From Clostridium sp. CAG:167 (GTDB taxonomy: Bacteria > Bacillota > Clostridia > Lachnospirales > Lachnospiraceae), in NCBI GenBank assembly GCA_000433735.1, contig HF998295.1, forward strand, positions 1 through 7,131: DNA of 7,131 bases, read 5' to 3'. Position numbers and translations under genes: made by a program. The notes below the pieces were generated by a model. That model was not told where the DNA came from, did not search any database, and saw nothing but the letters and a program-made list of their open reading frames with translations. Below, piece after piece: positions 1-5,884 of this stretch (position 1 is its first letter; every line of letters begins with the position of its first letter).

Positions 1-624
1 ACATTGACGATTTCGGGTAAGTATTTGAAAGGAAAGTTACCGGAAGGAATAGCTGGGGGATATGACAAAGCAACAAGATATGAATATAAATGGAGTTCAC
101 TAAGAGGAAAGGTTAAAAAGGTAGTATTGAAAAAAGGTGTGGAACGGATAGGTCATAATGCATTTGGTAACTTTACAAAATTAAAATCAGTGAAGTTCCC
201 CAAAACACTAAAACGAATTGATGCATATGCCTTTTCGGACACGCAGATCAGTAGTCTGCAATTGCCGGATAATGTAACAGTTATAGGTGAAGGGGCTTTT
301 TATCCTTCAATAATCAGTGGAAAAATCAAGACAATTAAGTTGCCGGCAAAGTTGAAAACAATCGGAAAATGGGCATTTGAGGAACAGAAATTTACTGAAC
401 TGACGATTCCGGCGAATGTTGAAAAGATAGGAGCTCAGGCTTTTTCAGGGTGTCAGTCATTAAAAAAGATAGTCATCAAATCTAAAAAACTCAAGAAAAT
501 AGGATCCAGAGCCTTTGCCACGATTGGACAAAATGCAGTAATCTTTGTTCCTAAAGAACGGGCAGAGGATTATCGTAAAATGATAGAAGATTCTACGGCA
601 CACGCGCAAATCGTAATCCAGTAA
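1..624 (+). CDS. BspA-like leucine-rich-repeat protein, C-terminal part (5' end outside window)
   Basis: The reading frame is open from the first base, so the gene starts upstream. The TTG at base 4 has no ribosome binding site in view and is not taken as a start. The 207 visible residues contain six I-G/D-x-x-A-F motifs (IGHNAF, IDAYAF, IGEGAF, IGKWAF, IGAQAF, IGSRAF, near residues 50, 73, 95, 121, 143 and 167). They are spaced about 22-26 residues apart and alternate with L/V-x-L/I-P strands, the signature of the BspA/LRR_5 family. The chain ends with the usual cap (VPKERAEDY followed by a short helix and strand). Such proteins are usually secreted or surface-exposed and act in adhesion or binding; the ligand cannot be read here. 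No LPxTG-type sorting signal or C-terminal membrane segment is present, so any anchor must be N-terminal and unseen. The gene looks more A/T-rich and lysine-rich than its neighbours. Confidence 0.88.
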   Translation, partial: TLTISGKYLKGKLPEGIAGGYDKATRYEYKWSSLRGKVKKVVLKKGVERIGHNAFGNFTKLKSVKFPKTLKRIDAYAFSDTQISSLQLPDNVTVIGEGAFYPSIISGKIKTIKLPAKLKTIGKWAFEEQKFTELTIPANVEKIGAQAFSGCQSLKKIVIKSKKLKKIGSRAFATIGQNAVIFVPKERAEDYRKMIEDSTAHAQIVIQ

Positions 625-628
625 AAAG

Positions 629-692
629 AAAGAGGTTATTTCCCGGGGAGGTGCACCACAGCATCTCCCCCAGTGGAAATAACTTCTTTTTT
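629..692. terminator. Two-tier bidirectional intrinsic terminator
   Basis: Bases 629-643 pair with 675-689 (one G-U pair). Inside this, 645-654 pair with 661-670 (one G-U pair) around a six-base loop ACCACA. The plus strand continues into a T-rich tract ending at 692, and the minus strand reads out through CTCTTTCTTTTT. The hairpin starts five bases after the LRR stop and lies about 50 bases past the aspartokinase stop, so it can serve both converging genes. Confidence 0.85.
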
Positions 693-699
693 ATAAGGT

Positions 700-715
700 C
701 CTGCCTGCAGGCAGG
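700..715. repeat. 16-bp perfect palindrome between the terminator and the aspartokinase stop
   Basis: CCTGCCTGCAGGCAGG is its own reverse complement. It lies eight bases past the terminator T tract and 26 bases from the aspartokinase stop codon. In the minus direction no T run follows it, and in the plus direction only TTT does. It is therefore at best a weak terminator or 3'-end stabilising hairpin, and it could be a protein-binding site. Its function is unknown. Confidence 0.6.
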
Positions 716-741
716 TTTCACATATCCGCTGGTAAGATTGA

Positions 742-2061
742 TTACAGCTGGGACATAACGAACATATCATAGATAGCCTTGATAGCATCTTCGAAGTCTA
801 CATTCTTTACACCGATGATAATATTCAACTCACTGGAACCCTGATCGATCATCTTTACATTGATATGGGCGTGAGCCAGTGCGGAGAACAGGCGTCCGGC
901 TGTACCACGGGTACTCTTCATGCCGCGGCCAACTACTGCGATCAAAGCAAGGTCGGATTCCAGGTCGATCGTATCCGGCTGAGCCAGTTCATTGATGCGG
1001 GAGAGAACACGCTGCTCTTTTGGTGCAAATTCATCCTGATGAACAAAGATGGTCATGGTATCGATACCGGATGGCATATGCTCAAAACTGATACCGTTAT
1101 CTTCAAAAGCCTGAAGAACTTTGCGGCCAAATCCGATCTCGGAGTTCATCATATCTTTTTCAATATTAACAGCTACAAAGCCTTTCTTTCCGGCAATACC
1201 GGTAATTGTATAAGCAGGGATGCGGCAGGTACTTTCTACGATCATGGTACCATCATCCTCTGGGGCGTTGGTATTGCGGATGTTGATCGGAATCCCGGCT
1301 TTGCGGACTGGAAAGATAGCATCTTCATGGAGTACCGAAGCACCCATGTAAGCTAACTCACGCAGCTCTGTATAGGTAATGGTGTGAATGACTTCTGGGT
1401 TGTTGATGATCCGTGGATCTGCTACCAGAACACCGGAAACATCGGTCCAGTTCTCATACAGATCCGCATGGATCGCTTTTGCTACCAGAGAACCGGTAAT
1501 GTCGGAACCACCACGGGAAAAAGTAACAACGGTTCCGTTGGCCATGGCGCCGTAAAAACCAGGGATAACTGCATGGTCATAAGCTGCCAGACGCTCAGAA
1601 AGAAGTTTGTCGGTTGTATCAGCATCAAAATGGCCGTCTTTGTCAAAACGGATCACATTGGCGGAATCGATAAACTCAAAGCCAAGGTATTTGGCCATGA
1701 TCTTGCCGTTAAGATATTCGCCACGAGAAGCAGCATACATTCTGCCGGCTTTGGCAAGAAACTGTTTTTTGATGGTTTCAAAATCATCGTTCAGGGAAAA
1801 ATCCAATTTCAGTCCACGGATGATCTCGTTGTAACGGTCTTTGATCTGATTCATCTGTTTGTTGAATGGCTGGCCGCTTTCTGCCAGCTCGTAACAACGG
1901 TACAGCATATCCGTTACTTTGATGTCGTCATTAAAACGCTTTCCCGGTGCCGAAGGCACAACATAACGGCGGCTTTCATCGGCACGGATAATATCGCAGA
2001 CTTTCATAAACTGCTCTGCGCTTGCCAGGGAACTTCCGCCAAATTTTACAACTTTTTTCAT
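742..2061 (-). CDS. Aspartate kinase (aspartokinase, YclM/AK-III-like)
   Basis: Aspartokinase phosphorylates L-aspartate with ATP in the cytoplasm, the first step toward lysine/diaminopimelate, threonine and methionine. The 439-residue protein has the amino-acid kinase fold: the N-terminal KFGGSS (residues 6-11), SAPGKR (37-42), FSRGGSD (181-187, nucleotide/aspartate site) and WTDVSGV...DPR (205-217). Two ACT-like regulatory stretches follow, near 287-345 and 371-435. The SAPGKR form and the length fit the single-subunit class that includes B. subtilis YclM/ThrD, which is feedback-controlled by lysine with threonine; control of this protein by those amino acids is inferred from family. The start is supported by GGAG about seven bases upstream. 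The gene stands alone, with no homoserine dehydrogenase or other aspartate-pathway gene next to it. Its leader is short, leaving no room for a lysine riboswitch. The symbol could be lysC or thrD, so none is assigned. Confidence 0.95.
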   Translation of the reverse strand: MKKVVKFGGSSLASAEQFMKVCDIIRADESRRYVVPSAPGKRFNDDIKVTDMLYRCYELAESGQPFNKQMNQIKDRYNEIIRGLKLDFSLNDDFETIKKQFLAKAGRMYAASRGEYLNGKIMAKYLGFEFIDSANVIRFDKDGHFDADTTDKLLSERLAAYDHAVIPGFYGAMANGTVVTFSRGGSDITGSLVAKAIHADLYENWTDVSGVLVADPRIINNPEVIHTITYTELRELAYMGASVLHEDAIFPVRKAGIPINIRNTNAPEDDGTMIVESTCRIPAYTITGIAGKKGFVAVNIEKDMMNSEIGFGRKVLQAFEDNGISFEHMPSGIDTMTIFVHQDEFAPKEQRVLSRINELAQPDTIDLESDLALIAVVGRGMKSTRGTAGRLFSALAHAHINVKMIDQGSSELNIIIGVKNVDFEDAIKAIYDMFVMSQL

Positions 2062-2119
2062 AGGTCACTCTCCATTTACTTCATATTTACATAGTCACAC
2101 GAATATAGTAAACCACTTT

Positions 2120-2148
2120 TTTATGAGAAAGGCAAGCATTTTTCACAA
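2120..2148 (-). promoter_or_regulatory. Candidate aspartokinase promoter
   Basis: On the minus strand, TTGTGA (2148-2143) is followed after 17 bases by CATAAA (2125-2120). Each matches the sigma-A consensus at four of six positions. This would give an untranslated leader of roughly 50 bases. A second minus-strand -10-like box, TATATT, lies nearer the gene but has no acceptable -35, so the assignment is tentative. Confidence 0.35.
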
Positions 2149-2153
2149 AAATG
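2137..2153. promoter_or_regulatory. 17-bp inverted repeat, possible operator
   Basis: CATTTTT-CAC-AAAAATG is a perfect 7-bp inverted repeat with a three-base centre. It ends immediately before the plus-strand extended -10 and covers the candidate minus-strand -35, a position from which a bound repressor could affect both divergent genes. It does not resemble the Bacillus Zur box (TCGTAATnATTACGA). The operator role is inferred from position only. Confidence 0.4.
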
Positions 2154-2162
2154 TGTTATACT
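2154..2162 (+). promoter_or_regulatory. Extended -10 promoter of the GTPase operon
   Basis: TGTTATACT fits the extended -10 pattern TGnTATAAT with one mismatch. No good -35 lies 16-18 bases upstream, which extended -10 promoters can tolerate. Transcription would start near 2169, leaving a leader of about 28 bases before the ATG at 2197. Confidence 0.55.
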
Positions 2163-2196
2163 ACTTCATATGCGTAAATGGAAGGAGGCATAACAT

Positions 2197-2466
2197 ATGG
2201 AAGGCATTGTTCTTTATTCCATACAATATTACAAAAAAACTGTTTTTAAAGGAAGTTACCGTGGCATGAATTTCCGGATAGGTAAGGGCGGAGAAGAAGA
2301 TGCACCTAAACTGGTGGCGACAGCGTGGAAGGGCCCTTATATATTGGAAAAGACTACTGAGACACCGGTAAGTCAGGAGTTTGATTTTACCGATGAGGGA
2401 CTGCAGGAGGCAGATGACTGGCTGCAGAAACAACAGCCTTTATTGACGGGTAAGACATCTATATAA
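2197..2466 (+). CDS. Small conserved-looking protein of unknown function, first gene of the GTPase operon
   Basis: I do not recognise a named family with confidence. The gene looks real: a strong AAGGAGG (2182-2188) lies eight bases before the ATG, an extended -10 sits just upstream, and the stop is 19 bases before the next start. The 89-residue product has no signal peptide or membrane segment. It starts with strand-like sequence rich in aromatic residues (YSIQYYKKTVFKGSYRGMNF, residues 7-26), continues through an AWKGPYI turn (43-49), and ends in an acidic, probably helical stretch (FTDEGLQEADDWLQKQQ, 64-80). It contains no cysteine or histidine, so it is unlikely to bind metal itself despite its metal-handling neighbours. 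A small cytoplasmic partner or regulator of the GTPases is possible, but nothing in the sequence proves it. Confidence 0.8.
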   Translation: MEGIVLYSIQYYKKTVFKGSYRGMNFRIGKGGEEDAPKLVATAWKGPYILEKTTETPVSQEFDFTDEGLQEADDWLQKQQPLLTGKTSI

Positions 2467-2473
2467 AATGACT

Positions 2474-2478
2474 GGAGG
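2474..2478 (+). promoter_or_regulatory. Ribosome binding site that fixes the start of the first GTPase
   Basis: GGAGG lies seven bases before the ATG at 2486. It is downstream of the in-frame ATG at 2468, which has no such site at a suitable distance and would place this GGAGG inside the coding sequence. The 2486 start also gives the usual COG0523 N-terminus, with the P-loop beginning at residue 9. Confidence 0.85.
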
Positions 2479-2485
2479 CAGGATC

Positions 2486-3526
2486 ATGACAAAAATTGAT
2501 ATTTTTTCAGGCTTTTTAGGAGCCGGTAAAACAACTTTGATCAAAAAACTTATTTCAGAGGCTTTTCAGGGAGAAAAGCTGGTGCTGATCGAGAATGAGT
2601 TTGGTGAGATCGGTATCGATGGCGGATTTTTGAAAGATTCCGGCATCAATATCACGGAGATGAACTCAGGATGTATCTGTTGTTCTTTGGTAGGAGATTT
2701 TGGCACTGCATTAAACGAGGTACTTGAAAAATATGCACCGGACCGCATCATCATTGAGCCATCCGGAGTGGGCAAACTGTCGGATGTGATCAAGGCTGTT
2801 TCTGCCGTGATGGAAGACCACGAAGATGTAGAGATGAACGGTTATGTAACCGTGGCAGATGCTACAAAATGCAAGATGTATATGAAGAACTTTGGTGAGT
2901 TCTATAACAATCAGATTGAAAGTGCCAAGACCATCGTTCTCAGCCGTACCGGCAACATTTCAGATGAAAAACTGGATGCAGCACTGAAACTGATCAAAGA
3001 AAAAAATGATGTGGCTGCCATCATTACCACACCATGGGATCAGATTGACGGAAAGCAGATTTTGGGAGCGATCGAGCAGAGCAATTCATTGGAATTGGAA
3101 TTGCTGGAAGAGGAAGATGTATGCCCTGAGTGTGGACATCATCACGACCATGATCATGAGCACCATCACCATGACCATGAAGATGGACATTGCTGCTGTG
3201 GACATGACCATGATCATGATCACGAGCATCACCACCACCATCATGCAGATGATGTATTTACCAGCATGGGTATGGAGACCCCGCACAAGTACAGTGAAGA
3301 AGAACTGACAGAGATTTTGAAAAAACTCTCCGCAGAGGGAGATGCCTATGGAAGCATCCTTCGCGCCAAAGGAATCGTGCCGGCAGTGGAAGGAGAATGG
3401 TTCCACTTTGACCTGGTTCCAGGGGAGTATGAAGTGCGAAGAGGAAGCGCTGACTATACTGGTCGTCTCTGTGTGATCGGAGCACAGTTAAAAGAAGAAG
3501 AGATTAAGGCATTGTTCCATATTTAA
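2486..3526 (+). CDS. COG0523/CobW-family metal-chaperone GTPase with a His/Cys-rich insert
   Basis: This is a cytoplasmic P-loop GTPase of the G3E family (CobW/YciC/ZNG1 group), whose members load or traffic metals, often zinc. The 346 residues contain Walker A GFLGAGKT (9-16), ENEFGEIG (36-43), the family's metal-binding CxCC as CICC (63-66), the Walker B/G3 region IIIEPSG (88-94), and a C-terminal CobW_C domain from about 267 (GEWFHFDLVPGEYEVRRG is typical). Between the domains, residues 213-253 form a metal-binding stretch with CPEC, a later CCC, and 21 histidines in two similar modules. The usual guanine-recognition NKxD is not evident; the equivalent strand reads VLSRTGN (151-157), which is unusual. 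The gene follows the small gene by 19 bases and precedes a second GTPase by 21, so co-transcription is likely. Zinc is the most probable metal; nickel or cobalt cannot be excluded. Confidence 0.93.
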   Translation: MTKIDIFSGFLGAGKTTLIKKLISEAFQGEKLVLIENEFGEIGIDGGFLKDSGINITEMNSGCICCSLVGDFGTALNEVLEKYAPDRIIIEPSGVGKLSDVIKAVSAVMEDHEDVEMNGYVTVADATKCKMYMKNFGEFYNNQIESAKTIVLSRTGNISDEKLDAALKLIKEKNDVAAIITTPWDQIDGKQILGAIEQSNSLELELLEEEDVCPECGHHHDHDHEHHHHDHEDGHCCCGHDHDHDHEHHHHHHADDVFTSMGMETPHKYSEEELTEILKKLSAEGDAYGSILRAKGIVPAVEGEWFHFDLVPGEYEVRRGSADYTGRLCVIGAQLKEEEIKALFHI

Positions 3527-3547
3527 TATGGAAAGAAAGGAAAGGTT

Positions 3548-4501
3548 ATGTTTGGCAATCGAGATATACCAGTGTACCTTTTTACGGGATTTCTGGAAAG
3601 CGGAAAGACTACCTGCATAAAAGAAATTCTGCAGGAAGGAAACTTTGAAGACGGATTGAAGACCCTTTTACTCTTGACGGAAGAAGGGGAAATCGGGTTG
3701 AGTGATGTGCTTTTAATGGACAATAGAGTACAGCCTGTTGTCGTTGAAGAGGAAGAAGATCTGACAGAAGACTACTGTAATAGACTGGTAAAGAAATATA
3801 AACCGGATCGTATTGTGATCGAGGTTAACGGTATGTGGAACATGCAGACACTGTTAAATGAGACACTGCCGGAAAACTGGACGGTAGTACAGACGTTTAC
3901 TACGGTAAATGCCCAGACATTTGATGTGTATGTAAACAACATGAAGTCTTTGATGATGGAGCATTTTAAAATGTCGGATCTGGTGATTTTCAACCGATGC
4001 GATCAAAGTATGAACCGCCCATCCATGCGGCGTAATGTAAAGGCCATCAACCGTGGAACACAGGTGATCTTTGAAAATGCGGATGGAACGGTGGAAAGCA
4101 ATATTGAAGAAGAACTGCCATATGATGTAAAAGCAGCGGAGATCGTTCTGGAGGACGATGATTTTGGCCTGTGGTATCTGGATGTGGGGGAACATCCGGA
4201 AAAGTACGAAGGCAAAAAAATCACATTCAAGGGACAGGTTTACCGGAATCGTACATTCCCAAAGGATGCGTTTGTACCGGCCAGAGCAGCCATGACTTGC
4301 TGCGCTGACGATATTGCCAAGATCGGTTTTATCTGTCATTACAAAAAAGCAGCTGATTTTAAGACGGACAGCTGGGTAAAAGTAACCGTTGAGGTAAAAC
4401 CGGAATTTTCCAAAAGACAGCAGGGGGTAGTGCCAATGCTGTATGCGGATTCGGTAGAGCCTTGTGAGCCGCCGAAAGAAGAAGTGGTATATTTTTCCTA
4501 G
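3548..4501 (+). CDS. Divergent COG0523-type GTPase fused to a YcgQ-like (TIGR03943/DUF1980) C-terminal domain
   Basis: The 317-residue protein begins like a COG0523 GTPase: Walker A GFLESGKTT (14-22), TEEGEIG (44-50, aligning with ENEFGEIG of its neighbour), IVIEVNG (89-95), and an NKxD-like FNRCD (148-152). The CxCC metal motif is missing; its place is taken by an acidic run, VVVEEEEDL (64-72). From about residue 206 the sequence no longer looks like CobW_C. It reads YLDVGEHPEKYEGKKITFKG, then ARAAMTCCADD (246-255), then DSWVKVTVEV (274-283). This pattern matches my knowledge of the C-terminal domain of B. subtilis YcgQ, a Zur-regulated partner of the permease YcgR. The paired Cys251-Cys252 may be a metal or redox site. 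AAAGG lies seven bases before the ATG. The fusion reading is from recalled family patterns, not a search. No YcgR-type permease is present in the window. Confidence 0.85.
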   Translation: MFGNRDIPVYLFTGFLESGKTTCIKEILQEGNFEDGLKTLLLLTEEGEIGLSDVLLMDNRVQPVVVEEEEDLTEDYCNRLVKKYKPDRIVIEVNGMWNMQTLLNETLPENWTVVQTFTTVNAQTFDVYVNNMKSLMMEHFKMSDLVIFNRCDQSMNRPSMRRNVKAINRGTQVIFENADGTVESNIEEELPYDVKAAEIVLEDDDFGLWYLDVGEHPEKYEGKKITFKGQVYRNRTFPKDAFVPARAAMTCCADDIAKIGFICHYKKAADFKTDSWVKVTVEVKPEFSKRQQGVVPMLYADSVEPCEPPKEEVVYFS

Positions 4502-4524
4502 AAAAAAGGTATGATCTGGCGGCT

Positions 4525-4554
4525 TTGACAAGACTTACAGCAATGTGCTATAGT
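4525..4554 (+). promoter_or_regulatory. Isocitrate dehydrogenase promoter
   Basis: TTGACA (4525-4530, full consensus) is followed after 18 bases by TATAGT (4549-4554, five of six), with an extended TG at 4546-4547. It lies in the 94-bp gap after the second GTPase and predicts a start near 4561 and a leader of about 35 bases. It gives icd its own strong transcription, separate from the upstream operon. Confidence 0.85.
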
Positions 4555-4595
4555 TAAGGCATAATTTTAATAAAATATTCAGGAGGCATAGGAAC

Positions 4596-5801
4596 ATGGC
4601 AAAAATCCAAATGAAAACACCTCTCGTAGAGATGGATGGAGATGAGATGACCAGAATTTTGTGGCAGATGATTAAGGACGAATTGTTGCTGCCATACATT
4701 GATCTGAAGACAGAGTATTATGATCTGGGGCTTAAGTATCGTAATGAGACCAACGATCAGGTAACATTTGATTCCGCAGAGGCTACAAAGAAATATGGCG
4801 TAGCAGTAAAATGTGCTACGATTACACCAAACGCAGCCCGCATGACAGAGTATGATCTGAAAGAAATGTGGAAATCTCCTAACGGAACGATCCGTGCGGC
4901 TTTGGATGGAACTGTGTTCCGTGCACCGATTCAGGTAAAGGGCATTGAACCATGTGTGAAAAACTGGGAAAAGCCAATTACACTGGCTCGTCACGCTTAT
5001 GGTGATGTGTATAAAAATGCGGAGATCCGCGTACCGGGTAAAGGAAAAGCTGAGCTTGTATTTACCGCAGAAGACGGAACTGTGACCAAAGAGTTGATTC
5101 ATGACTTCGACGGTCCGGGTGTGATCCAGGGAATGCACAACACAGACAAATCCATTACCAGTTTCGCAAGGGCATGCTTTAGTTATGCGTTGGATACAAA
5201 ACAGGATCTGTGGTTTGCTACAAAGGACACAATTTCCAAGAAATATGACCATCGTTTCAAAGATATTTTCGCAGAAGTATACGAAAATGAGTATAAAGAG
5301 AAGTTTGAGGCAGCAGGCCTTGAGTATTTCTATACTCTGATTGATGATGCAGTAGCACGCGTTATGAAGACAAAAGGCGGATTTATCTGGGCATGCAAGA
5401 ACTACGATGGCGATGTAATGAGTGATATGGTATCTTCTGCCTGTGGCTCTCTGGCTATGATGACTTCTGTACTGGTTTCACCGGATGGTGTTTATGAGTA
5501 CGAAGCTGCTCACGGAACCGTTCAGCGTCATTACTACAAACACCTGAAAGGCGAAGAGACTTCTACCAACTCCGTAGCTACTATTTTTGCCTGGACAGGA
5601 GCTCTCCGCAAGAGAGGCGAACTGGATGGTATTCCGGAACTGCAGGAATTTGCTGACAAGTTGGAAAAAGCTACTCTTAAGACCATCGAGGATGGAAAGA
5701 TGACCAAAGACCTTGCTTTGATCACAGATCTTGAGAATGTGACTGTACTGAACAGCCAGAACTTCATCAAGGCGATCCGCGATACATTTGAGACTTTATA
5801 A
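4596..5801 (+). CDS. icd: NADP-dependent isocitrate dehydrogenase, eukaryote-like homodimeric type
   Basis: The enzyme decarboxylates isocitrate to 2-oxoglutarate with NADP+ and Mg2+ or Mn2+ in the cytoplasm, supplying 2-oxoglutarate for glutamate synthesis and NADPH. The 401 residues follow the human IDH1 class closely rather than the E. coli type. Substrate residues are Thr77, Ser94, Asn96, Arg100, Arg109 and Arg132 (in ARHAYGD), with catalytic Tyr139 and Lys210. Metal aspartates fall in LIDD (Asp250) and NYDGDVMSD (Asp273, Asp277). The NADP site is EAAHGTVQRHY (303-313), in which Arg311 and His312 fit NADP specificity. AGGAGG (4581-4586) lies nine bases before the ATG. The gene is apparently monocistronic, between its own promoter and a downstream hairpin; no citrate synthase or aconitase gene is adjacent. 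All catalytic residues I checked are intact. Confidence 0.96.
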   Translation: MAKIQMKTPLVEMDGDEMTRILWQMIKDELLLPYIDLKTEYYDLGLKYRNETNDQVTFDSAEATKKYGVAVKCATITPNAARMTEYDLKEMWKSPNGTIRAALDGTVFRAPIQVKGIEPCVKNWEKPITLARHAYGDVYKNAEIRVPGKGKAELVFTAEDGTVTKELIHDFDGPGVIQGMHNTDKSITSFARACFSYALDTKQDLWFATKDTISKKYDHRFKDIFAEVYENEYKEKFEAAGLEYFYTLIDDAVARVMKTKGGFIWACKNYDGDVMSDMVSSACGSLAMMTSVLVSPDGVYEYEAAHGTVQRHYYKHLKGEETSTNSVATIFAWTGALRKRGELDGIPELQEFADKLEKATLKTIEDGKMTKDLALITDLENVTVLNSQNFIKAIRDTFETL

Positions 5802-5802
5802 T
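5797..5802 (+). promoter_or_regulatory. Possible -10 box for the acetyltransferase-sortase pair
   Basis: TATAAT, a perfect -10 hexamer, overlaps the icd stop codon. No convincing -35 lies 16-18 bases upstream and no TG precedes it, so it may be chance. If used, the transcript would begin near 5809 and carry the 5821-5854 hairpin in its leader. Confidence 0.2.
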
Positions 5803-5820
5803 CCATAAAGATTAAAAAAG

Positions 5821-5861
5821 GCCACGGTGCTTTCCCTGTGGGGGAGTCCGTGGCTTGATTT
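5821..5861 (+). terminator. Hairpin after isocitrate dehydrogenase, probable terminator
   Basis: GCCACGG (5821-5827) pairs with CCGTGGC (5848-5854). An inner stem, 5830-5836 with 5840-5846, includes two G-U pairs and closes a three-base loop. The following TTGATTT is only moderately T-rich, so some read-through into the acetyltransferase gene is plausible. An A run (5814-5819) precedes the stem. Confidence 0.7.
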
Positions 5862-5884
5862 AAAATTAAGGGGAAAGAGAAGGA

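Larger units (their letters stand above)
2068..2187. repeat. Mirrored leader segments flanking the divergent promoter region
   Basis: The two arms are 2068-2086 and 2168-2187. Read toward its own gene, each arm gives ATATG, one or two bases, GTAAATGGA, then the Shine-Dalgarno purines. The core TCCATTTAC (2071-2079) is exactly complementary to GTAAATGGA (2174-2182). The arms also share a 10-bp direct copy of TACTTCATAT (2077-2086 and 2162-2171). They belong to transcripts running in opposite directions, so they would not fold together within one normal mRNA. The function is unknown, and the symmetry could be chance helped by the shared ribosome-binding sequence. Confidence 0.5.

Noticed and set aside
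865..2094. Long plus-strand open frames across the aspartokinase gene
   Set aside because: They are antisense shadows of a gene with complete kinase and ACT motifs, and their translations show no recognisable domain.
2062..2196. Zur box or lysine riboswitch in the divergent region
   Set aside because: No match to the TCGTAATnATTACGA pattern was seen, and the aspartokinase leader is too short for a lysine riboswitch.
2468..2485. Upstream in-frame ATG for the first GTPase
   Set aside because: It lies too close to the previous stop for a usable Shine-Dalgarno, and the GGAGG at 2474-2478 serves the ATG at 2486.
3006..3406. Open frames rich in Met, Ile and Thr on both strands over the His-rich segment
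   Set aside because: They are out-of-frame readings of the CAT/GAC repeats of the GTPase insert, with no ribosome binding sites.
4467..4524. Complementary AGCCGCC and GGCGGCT around the end of the second GTPase, as a terminator
   Set aside because: The stem is only 7 bp with a 44-base loop and just TTT after it, and it overlaps the icd -35 region.
3854..5252. Minus-strand open frames opposite the second GTPase and icd
   Set aside because: They are Cys/Phe/His-rich antisense translations lacking domains or ribosome binding sites.
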